The translations under genes and the position numbers were made by a program. Shown here piece after piece: positions 1 through 8,600 of a DNA stretch of 27,500 bases; within the stretch, counting starts at the first letter, position 1; each line of letters starts with the position of its first letter. The stretch covers positions 162,501 through 190,000 of the forward strand of contig CAJNDS010002697.1 in NCBI GenBank assembly GCA_905221605.1. Reading direction: 5' to 3'. The stretch comes from Symbiodinium natans. Its lineage: Eukaryota > Sar > Dinophyceae > Suessiales > Symbiodiniaceae. The notes beneath the pieces are model-generated. The model was not told the DNA's origin. It did no database searches and saw nothing but the letters and a program-made list of their open reading frames with translations.

Positions 1-88
1 AAACCCCAAACCCCAAACCCTAAACCCTAAACCCTAAAACCCAAACCCTAAGCCCTCAACCCCAGACCCTAAACTCCAAACCCTAATG
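1..88 (+). repeat. CCCTAAA/CCCCAAA array
   Basis: Degenerate C-rich telomere-type heptamers begin at the window edge and run to an exon-like island at 97. Confidence 0.9.
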
Positions 89-96
89 CAGCTCAG

Positions 97-163
97 GAAG
101 GCCCCCATCACAGTGACGGAGGTCGAGAGATGGGATGGTTGGGAGCAACCCTTTGTCCTAAAA
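97..163 (+). CDS. Exon-like island, WEQP motif (first)
   Basis: Bounded by CTCAG at 92-96 and GTTTAGGG at 164. The frame gives one base plus 22 codons (KAPITVTEVERWDGWEQPFV, ending LK) and ends in phase 0. The island at 297 starts in phase 0 and repeats the W-E-Q-P pattern (KLDDWEQPVEFE). Two neighbouring islands giving a shared tetrapeptide in compatible phase suggests real coding, but each is short and there is no transcript evidence. Confidence 0.35.
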
Positions 164-228
164 GTTTAGGGCTTAGGGTTTAGGGTCTAGGGTTTAGGGT
201 TTAGGGTCTAGGGTTTAGGGTTTAGGGA
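164..228 (-). repeat. TTTAGGG array
   Basis: TTTAGGG units with two TCTAGGG variants. Begins exactly at a potential GT donor (164-165). Confidence 0.9.
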
Positions 229-296
229 GCAGTTGAGGATTTTTTGTCGCATGGCCACCTTCAAAGATTAACCTGGCAACCTTTAGTCCCCAACAG

Positions 297-333
297 AAGC
301 TGGACGACTGGGAACAGCCTGTGGAGTTTGAGG
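297..333 (+). CDS. Exon-like island, WEQP motif (second)
   Basis: Follows CCCCAACAG at 288-296 and is open from 297 (KLDDWEQPVEFEG). A GT donor is possible at 334, although the frame stays open to a TAA near 385. Resembles the island at 97-163. Confidence 0.3.
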
Positions 334-438
334 GTTTGGAGTTGGGGTGTGGGGTTCGCGGAAAGCATGAAGTCACGCCATGCGCCTAAAGCGCACTGTG
401 GGAGGCCTGCGACTCTAGTCTCCCGAAGCTACCGCAAA

Positions 439-925
439 GGTTTAGGGTTTAGGGTTTCGGGTTTGGGGTTTAGGGTTTGGGGCAGTTTAGGGTTTAGGGT
501 TTAGGGTTTAGGGGAGCGCTTGGGGTCGAGGACCAATTCCGATGTGCAGCGAGTAGGAGGGATGGATCTTTAGGAGTTAGGTTTTGAGGTCTGCTAGCAA
601 GTTAGGGTTTAGGTTTCAAGTGCTCAACTGTTTAGGGTTTAGAGTTTAGGGTTTAGGGTTTCGGGTTTAGGTTTCAGGGGCTCAACTGTTTAGGCGTTCA
701 GGCTTCGGGGGTTTAGGGTCGTCGGGCTGAGTCACTGAGGGGCGCAAAGTCGAGGTTGAAGGTTCAAGCTCTCGGTAGGGTTTAGGGCATCGAGGGTTAT
801 GGTTTAGGGTTTAGGGGTTTAGGGGTTTAGGGTTTAGGGTTTAGGGTTTAGGGGTTTAGGGTTTAGGGGTTTAGGGGTTTAGGGGTTTAAGGGTTTAGGG
901 TTTAGGATTTAGGATTTATGGTTTG
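439..925 (-). repeat. Series of TTTAGGG and TTTAGGGG arrays
   Basis: Arrays at 439-513, 603-720 (degenerate, with TTTCGGG and TTCAGGC variants) and 776-925. The last mixes 7-mers and 8-mers (TTTAGGGG). The spacers of 70-90 bp between them show no convincing frame. Confidence 0.85.
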
Positions 926-935
926 GAGTCAACAG

Positions 936-1084
936 TCAGCAGTAAAGACAGCGACCCAACAAGCTCAGATGCTCACACCTCCACTACTGTGCGCTCCCCA
1001 CCTCAGGGTTAGGGTGTAGCGTTTGGAGCTTCTCGTCGTGGCAAAAAGGGACGCAAATTCAGGGTGAAGTCTCAGCACGGGAAG
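936..1084 (+). CDS. Two exon-like islands, Ser/Thr-rich then basic
   Basis: 936-1007 follows AACAG and reads 23 codons (SSKDSDPTSSDAHTSTTVRS, then PPQ) to a GTTAGGG donor. 1029-1084 follows TTTGGAG and reads 18 codons (SRRGKKGRKFRVKSQHGK) to AAG|GTGGTC. Joining them keeps frame and leaves phase 0, which the island at 1339 continues. The product would be a disordered, basic protein. This is inference; these frames are short enough to occur by chance. Confidence 0.3.
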
Positions 1085-1177
1085 GTGGTCCCACAACCAC
1101 GGTGGCAGCCCTAATAGCCCTAAACCCCAAACAGCTCAAGGCCTGAGATCCAGAACCCTCAACCCTTGCAGCACTGG

Positions 1178-1332
1178 AACCCTAAACCCTAAACCCTAGA
1201 ACCTAAACCCTAAATCCTAAACCCTAAACCCTAAGCCCTAAACCCTAAACCCAAAGTCCTAAACCCTAAACCCAAAACCCTAAGCCCTAAACCCTAAACC
1301 CGAAACCCTAATCCCCAAACCCCAAACCCCAG
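1178..1332 (+). repeat. CCCTAAA array
   Basis: C-rich heptamers with CCCAAAA, CCCTAAG, CCCGAAA and CCCCAAA variants. Sits left of the island at 1339-1416. Confidence 0.9.
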
Positions 1333-1338
1333 AGCCAG

Positions 1339-1416
1339 GCACCCGCCGACTCGAAGACTTCCACCGAGGCACCGGCCGCGGAGCCCGTTCAATCCCAGGC
1401 GCGCAAACACTCAGGG
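1339..1416 (+). CDS. Exon-like island, Ala/Pro/Glu-rich
   Basis: Follows GAGCCAG and is followed by GTTTAGGG at 1417. It is exactly 26 codons in phase 0 (APADSKTSTEAPAAEPVQSQ, then ARKHSG). Composition resembles the islands at 12325 and 13880. If real, the copia element sits antisense in the intron that follows. Confidence 0.35.
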
Positions 1417-1441
1417 GTTTAGGGTTTAGGGTTTAGGGTTT
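1417..1441 (-). repeat. TTTAGGG array interrupted by the retrotransposon (left part)
   Basis: Three TTTAGGG units and part of a fourth, cut by the copia insertion. Resumes at 10675. Confidence 0.95.
1437..1441. repeat. Target-site duplication, left copy
   Basis: GGTTT immediately left of the LTR, matching 10675-10679. Five bases is the usual size for copia integrases. It is part of a TTTAGGG unit, so the element inserted into a telomere-type array. Confidence 0.93.
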
Positions 1442-1747
1442 TGTTGATGCCCTTGAGTGGCATCGGATGCAGCGGAATCCATGGCTGCATGCAACGAATA
1501 GCGGAGCTTCCGTTCTTTTTTCCAACAAACAAGCTGTCCATGCGAAAGATTTGTGATTCTACGAAAGTCTGCTGACTGTGCATGTACATAAAGGTCGGTG
1601 TCAGCTGTTGCCTTTCGTGTGAAGAACTTCTGCTTGAAATCCTGACTCTGGTGACCCAAGGGGTTTACAAACCGCAGCCTTCCCTTGGGCCCAAAAGCGC
1701 CGCCGGTTGTGAGGCTCGACGACGATCGCCTGGAAGGGGCTTTTACA
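1442..1747 (-). repeat. 3' LTR of the copia element
   Basis: Direct repeat of 10369-10674 with 305 of 306 bases identical. It lies directly after the polypurine tract on the minus strand and ends against the GGTTT target duplication. Its internal frame would encode the same peptide as the start of the polyprotein, which is the expected consequence of a coding LTR and not a second gene. Confidence 0.97.
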
Positions 1748-1756
1748 CTCCTCCTC
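1748..1756 (-). promoter_or_regulatory. Polypurine tract
   Basis: The minus strand reads GAGGAGGAG directly before the 3' LTR (TGTAAAA). This is the expected location and composition for the primer of plus-strand DNA synthesis. It lies about 30 bases past the ORF stop codon. Confidence 0.9.
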
Positions 1757-1787
1757 AGTGCCTGCGAAAGCCAGGCGATGCCCAAAT

Positions 1788-2696
1788 CTAAATGGACTTC
1801 CACTGGTGTATCGTCCTCGACGCCTCGTGTCTGGAACTCAAAGCGCTCCATTTCAGCAGCACCTTCCCGTGAAGATCCTTGTGTCGCCAGAGCCAGAGAA
1901 GATATCGGTACTGGCGAACGGTTGGGCCTGCTGATGTCCCAATCTGCTCCACCAACACATCGGCCAATCTCGTGGCCAGATCTTGCTTCAGGCCACTCAG
2001 CTGAAGCCCATGCATGCGAAGACCTTCTCGAATATCCTCAACCCTCATCAGCATGACAGTGTCCATGATCGCTCGCTTGGCTTCTCCCGCTACAGCCTCC
2101 GGGTCATCAAGTTCCGAAGTACTCGGTGTCGTGGGGGTCTGAAGCCACACTTCTGACCGTGATCGTGTTGGTGTTGGTGAAGACGTCCTCCATGCCGTCA
2201 AGGAAGTCGCTGGATCATCTTGACCACTTGGTGTCTCTGGCCTCGCTGTTGAACTTCTAGGCTCACTCCTTTCACGGACAACTGGCCTCGAAGTCTCATG
2301 TCTACCTGGGAATTGCTGAGCTCTCTTCCTTAACTCCTCCTCAATGGCCGCTGCTGTCACCTCTTGTAATTTGCGGAGACGCTTCACTTTTCGTTCAGCA
2401 GCCCCAGGAGTGTATTCCCTGTAGAACTCGACCACTCCCCATCGCAGGACCTCATAGATCATCACGGCCCCAAGCAATGTAAGCATCGCCAGGAAGACAC
2501 CGACGAGGTCCCAGTCTAGTTGTAGTCGCATAGGTGGCTGACTGCCTTCCTCCTCTCTGGACTCCACTCCCAAGACCATCAGGCAACAAAGCATAGCCAC
2601 CATTGCCCTTGTCACATGAAGCGATGCCTGCGATGGCCTTGACTTCTTCCTCGTCTCCCCTTCTTGGCCAACTCCCCATAGTGCCAGTAGGTCTCT
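1788..2696 (-). other. C-terminal extension: hydrophobic segments, coiled coil and SAP-like motif
   Basis: Some 300 residues follow RNase H, where copia polyproteins normally end. Two hydrophobic stretches (AMVAMLCCLMVLGV at 2602-2615 and LVGVFLAMLTLLGAVMIYEV at about 2635-2654) could be membrane-spanning. A charged helical segment (ERKVKRLRKLQEV, then EEELRKRAQQF) and a Ser/Thr/Pro/Arg-rich linker follow. Residues 2787-2823 (MRVEDIREGLRMHGLQLSGL, then KQDLATRLADVL) match the SAP helix-turn-helix pattern, used for DNA and chromatin binding. The tail ends in a Trp/Arg/Lys-rich segment. Membrane and chromatin signals in one tail suggest cleavage into separate products. An env-like role is possible but unsupported. 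Confidence 0.7.
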
Positions 2697-5600
2697 AATC
2701 CTTTGCCCACTCAGAGCCTTGGTGAGAAGGTCGGCCGGCTGGGTAATTCCCGGCTGATGGCGGGCCACAACATCTCCATCTGCAATTCGTTCTTGTAGCC
2801 AGGCCGCCTTCAGCCTGAGATGTCTTGTTCGCCAGCTTCCCGTGCCTGAGCCAATCGCCAATGCACTCGTGCTGTCACTCGCGATGGTTTTTGTCTCGGG
2901 CTCCACAAACAAGTCCATCAGCATGGCTTCCACCCCCATGAGCCCCACTGCACCATCGAGGATAGCGAGGAGCTCGCTTTCACCGGTGCTCAGGGCCACC
3001 GTGGCTTGGCGGGCACTCCGCCACGCCAGTGGGGTTCCAGACCAACATATAACCCAGCCAGTGTGTGACCTGTTGCTTGAAGGAGCGAAGGCGGCGTCCG
3101 GGTACAAGGTTAGGTTGGTGCCATCATCCCTGATCGCCATCTTGTAGTCGCCTGTTGCACGAAGATACCTCAAGATCTTGTGGGCAATGTCGATGCATCG
3201 CATTGGGGCCTTCAATGTAATCGAGGCCATGAGCGAGCAAGCAAAGCTCAGATCAGGTCGAGTCTTCTGACTGAGCCACATGATCTCGCCTGTCAACCTC
3301 TGTGCTGCAGCCACCTTTTCGGGAGATGGCTCTTCGTCATCTGACCCCACCTCAAACGATGCCTTCTCACGAGACAGCGGAATTCTGTCCCTCTCCTCCT
3401 GGCCCACCATGTTTTCCCTGAGGATTTCCTCGACGTACCCATGCTGGCTGACATAAATGAGCTCGCCCGTGTTGTCGAGGTGCAACTCCATGCCCAAGAA
3501 CCTCACTGGCTCACCATGTCGTAGGATCGCCAAGGGCGATGTCTTCCAGGTCTGTTGGATCGTCTCTGCCAACTCCCGGATTGTCTGCTCCTGACTGAGC
3601 AACAGGAAATCATCAACATAGCAAATCAGGACCCCCATGACGCTTCCATGTCTGTTTCGGAACACCCACCATGAAGTCACCGTCCTCCCACGAGTAATGG
3701 TCCACCCATCTGGAAACTTCATCTCCTTGAGGGTCTTGTCTCTGAATGCAGACCATAGCGCCGGCGCCTGTCGTAAACCATACAGTGCCCTCACCAAGCC
3801 CCACAGTTCGCCATGGTCGATCAACTTCATCTTCTCCAGAGTCCTTGGAGGTGTTACAATGATCGTCAGGCCTGTTCCCTCTTGATCCATTGGAGTTCTC
3901 AAGAAGGCCGCCACCACATCGATCAAGCCAACTGCCCACTTCCTCCTTCTGGACAGCACCAATCCAGCCCTGACAGCCTCAGACGGTGCCGTTTCCGAGT
4001 ACAAGTCGGTCTGGTCCCGGTCTGCAAAATTTCCGCAGACCACCAGTCTCGCCTTACGTTTGTACCAGGTGCTCGGATCCTCAATGTCCGGGTTATCACC
4101 AGGCTTAATGGTGTAGACCATCTTGGTTGGCAAACGCTGGGCTCCAGGACGCTGTATCCACTCTGATCGCTCAGGAGATCCCAAAGGCAGCTTTTGAATC
4201 GCCACACTAACACTGGTGAGCTCCTTCATAATGGCAGGAATCCATTTCTCCCAATTGGCTTCCACCTCCCTTGGGTCCACATTGTGCGTCACCTCGAGAG
4301 GACCGACCAAATCATTGAGCAGATCTTCCACGTCCTTGGTGAATGCCGGCTCCATCTTCTTCATCGACGGGGCCTCACAGCGCTGCTGAGATACTGATCC
4401 TCCTATCTTGATCATGCCATTCTCCGCCTCCAGGAACATTTCCCAGGACTCATCCTCCTCGTCTTTGACCTCCTCCTCCTTTTGCACAACTTCGCCAGGT
4501 TCCTGAGAGTCAACCTCCATGTAGTTCATTACAGCCTCACCCTTTTTCAGGAAATACTCTGGTAGTTGTGATGGTGGTGGTAAGAAGCCATAGTCCTCGA
4601 GGCTCTGGATCATCTCCCTTGAGAGACTACCGAAGCAGTTTGGAGTGTAGGCGATAAGAACCGTTCTTGTTCCAGACCATGGTAGTACTTCATGTAGTTT
4701 CCGGGGTAGAAAGGTCATACAACTTCCAGCCCGGATCCTGTGAACTTGCCCATATCGCCGTCGCCCTTGGTCATCTTCTCTCTCCATAACCTCCCCCGTA
4801 ACGATGTCGCCTGGTGACAGCTCCACCCATAGATCTCCTCCCTTAGCTGGGGTTCGCACAGGTATCACTGTGTTGAAGGCCTTCTCATCGTTATTCGAAT
4901 CCTTGTGCATTCCTCGCTCAGCATTCCTTGCCACCCAAATAGCCATGTAGTTTGCCTCGGGGTTTATCTCGGTGACAATCCGAGTCAGTACCCGAGTTAG
5001 CTCTGGGTGTTCATGTAGACCACGAAGCCAACCCACGGTACCCCCATGTCGGTAGACTCCGAACTTCTTGTCGTCGAAGAATCCCGTTTCTGCCACCTCA
5101 TCCACTACTTGAAGTGCAACTCCCCGGTCCCAGTTCTCCAAGAGGACCTTGCACCGATCTCGAACATAGGATCCCAACTCCTCCTCGGACAACTCCATCC
5201 TTCGCATCTCTATGCTTTCCAATGGCGTCTTGCCCACCACTCTTCTCTTCGGAGCTGGGGCCTCCTCCACCTGTAGCTCTTCATGGGGTAGCCCGGGATC
5301 AATTAGTCGAGGTCGCACATGAAAGGTGTGGATGAACTTCTCCTTGCCCTTCTCATCCTCTGGAACATACACCACATGCCCCTCATCCAACAAGTTGCTC
5401 AATCCCACATAGGTGCCCTTGATCCACTTAGTTTCGAATGCCCTTTCCCGTCTTCTCGGTCCGGACGAATCAAAGGCCTTCTGCTTCACGTGAACCACTG
5501 CACCAAAAGGAGCCAGCAACCGACTCTTCCAACCCAGCACCTTGGATCTTTGGATGGCTGTTGCTGCTTCGGCCGCTGCCGGCCAGAGCCTCACTGGCAG

Positions 5601-8600
5601 CTTTGATGCCAACAGCAGTGTTCTTGTTCTGTCCTTAACCCAGCGCACTGCCCCCTCAGCTTGTCCATTTCCTTGAGGTATTCCCGGCTCCGACCATGTA
5701 GCTCGTATGCCTTGATCTCGTAGCCACGTCCTGATCGAGTGATTGAACGTTTCACCCTTGTCAGCATGTAGACGAAACACCGGAAGACCTCGCGATTGCA
5801 GGTACAGCACGATGTCCTGGATCACTCCCTTGACAGTTGAGGAACCATTGTTGGTTAACGCGCGGGCAAACAAAAGGTGGGTTGTCTCCGGGCACTCGCA
5901 ATCCGGGAAGGCTCTGTGCTCGCTGTCCTTGACCTGGTCCTCCTCGGCTAGATGCACTTGCTCCTCCTGATCCTCTCCACCACCTTCATCGTCAGGACCA
6001 ATCTCAGAAGGCTCGTACATCACATCCTCGTAGTCCCGGAACTCTTCCCGCTGCTTGGTTGTTCCTCCAGCAAACCTACTGTCGCCCCGCTCCACCTCAC
6101 AAGCATCCTCCTCCTGGGACTGTGCTTCGTCCACGTCCGATTCATAGTCCATGCTCTCACCAACCTCGAAGGGATCCTCCTCCTCAGCTAGCACTGGCAT
6201 ATGCGACTCTTCCCCCTCTAGGCCTTGTGGTGGTTCATCCTCTCGACCATCATCACCTGGAGGTTGACGCCCCGTATAGCCCTTCACATATTCCTTGGGA
6301 AGAACATACTTGGCCACCAGCATGTATCGCAGGTTCTTCCCCATGGTTCCCTTTGAGGTAACATCCAAGCCTGGCTTCACTGGGCCCGCCAAATCGATCG
6401 TCAGGACGAACGTGCTCGGATGTCTGGCTCGGGCATGACGACGTCCAGTCCCTCTAGCCATCACACACGTAAGGCAGTCCCTCCGATAGTCTGCGTGCCC
6501 AGAACGAACGTGCCGCTGCCATTCACCAGGAGAAATTGCCACCCTTGCCGGGCAACACAAAGGCTGCTGGTCCCAAAGCCTCATTGCCATGACCATGCTA
6601 TCCACTAGTCCCGGTGACCATTCTGGATCGACCTTGACGTTGGGGATCTCCTCCTGAGGGTCTAGGTCTTCATACCCTATTCCATCCAATCCCATGAGGT
6701 AATAGACGTTCGTTCCCAAGATCGTGTGCAACGGCCTCGGTGCTCCCATGTTCTTCTGATCGAACTTCACCTGGATCATGTCCATCTCCTCCTGGAATTC
6801 CTCCCACAGGTCAGTGGACCACAACGAACCGCTACCCCGTGATGCTGGATGCTCGAGGGCAAAGGCGACCGGACGCTCCTTGTTTCTGGCCATCGGGACT
6901 GCCGCCCTTGCTTCCTTGGCTATGACATACAGCCACATCATCCGAGTGATCACCTTCAGAGCCTTCTGGGCTTGATCATCACCATCATCATCAAACCTTG
7001 CAGATCGCCCAGGTGGTCCTCCGAGAACCGCACCGATTCGACCATTCAATGCCCCCCACATCAGCAATCGCCAAGTTGGACTCCTCAGGATACTGTGTCC
7101 CTGGCAGCGAGCGATGTCCAACTCCAACACTGCCGTGTTGCCTTGATCCAGCTGGAACATCTTATAGTGTCCCGGATCACCTGCAAACAGATGGATCACC
7201 CACTTCTTTGATCCCCACAGATATCTCTTCTGAGGACGAGTGAGGAAGTCAACTCCCTTGAAGACCTCCCATCCGGCATCCTTGACCTCGTCCTGGACCA
7301 GATCACGAAGGCACTCCTCCGACACATTCTTCAAGAACGGGGCATCCCTGAGGCTTCTCAAACCCGCATCCAAGGACCCAGTGGCGACATACTCCCTAGT
7401 GTAGTCCTTCCACCCTTTATCCAACTGGAGCGCTGCCATCGCTACGAGGTCCTGGGTCTCGGCAATCTCATTCTCGAGCACCTCCCTTCTTTTATCCTCG
7501 ATCTTTGCGATGAGCGAAAGTGCTTCTGCTTCACATAGCTGAGGGCATCCACCAGAGACGCTCAGCGGAATGCGGTTGTCGCTCTTGTCGTACAGGTAGC
7601 ACTCGGTAGGGGACCATCGTAGGGTGTATCCAAGTGTTCCAACGAGCTCACCCATGGGCACGATTGTCTGTCCTCCATCTCCACCTGTGCCCGTCTCTGA
7701 CATTCCCTTCCTCGGAGGCATAAGCAACGAGCCATTGTCGCTCATTCTCATCACCAAATTGTGATTGCCCGCCAATTGGACCATGACCTTCTCAGCCTCA
7801 CTCCATTCCTTGTATGAACGAGCTGATCTCAGGCAATGGGTGGCTCCACTATCCAACAAAGCTGTTGAGGAAGACTTCATGGCACAGACCTGTATCCCCC
7901 TAACCACCAGAGTTCGCACCGCCGGACCCGTCTTCTCAGGTGATTCCCCTCGATCTCCCGGAGCCTGGGCCTGCATTACTTGTTGCGCAGCTTGAACCAA
8001 GGTTTCAAGGGTCCATGGGGTTCCCTGTACCACCGACCCATCAGTCGCCCCAGTCGTGGAGGTTGTGGACAACGACGCCACCCCAGGAGTAGTGGACAAA
8101 CTCTTCGCCCCTCCACCACTTGCCTCAGAGCCGGTCGGTCCATGAGGAGGCCGTGGTCCACTCTTCCCAACTCCACAGTCCTTCTGTCTGTGGGACTCAG
8201 ATCCACAGCTCAAACACTTCTTTTTTCGTACTTCACGATCAAGGTGAGCCATGTTGTGACTGAAGTTGCAGCGGGATCCTCTCCGACACCCAGAAGGCTT
8301 CATGAAGTAGCGACACATGTCTGTTTTGCCACCCTTCTCCTTGTCCTTCTCAGGCGACTTGCTGGTGGGTGCAGTCCTTGGCTCACCTCGGTCCAGTGCT
8401 TGTAGTCTAGGATGTAGCCCCTCAGCTGTTGTTGATCCTGAAGGACAGCTCGCCACCACATTCTCCAACTCTGCTTGCAAATGCTTCTGGTACGCCCTCA
8501 CCTGCTCTTCACCGGGTTGCCCATCAAGACGAAGAGTCGTACGAAGCATAGCCGTCCTGAAGGCCGAGTCCGGGTTGGAGTCGATGTACTTGGCAGTGAG

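Noticed and set aside
1426-1851. Separate 141-codon minus-strand gene over the left LTR
   Set aside because: It is the LTR copy of the polyprotein's N-terminal frame, read together with flanking 3' sequence; not an independent gene.
2602-2696. Env-like gene in the copia element
   Set aside because: There are hydrophobic segments after RNase H but no separate ORF, signal peptide, glycoprotein features or coat-like pattern; described only as a C-terminal extension.
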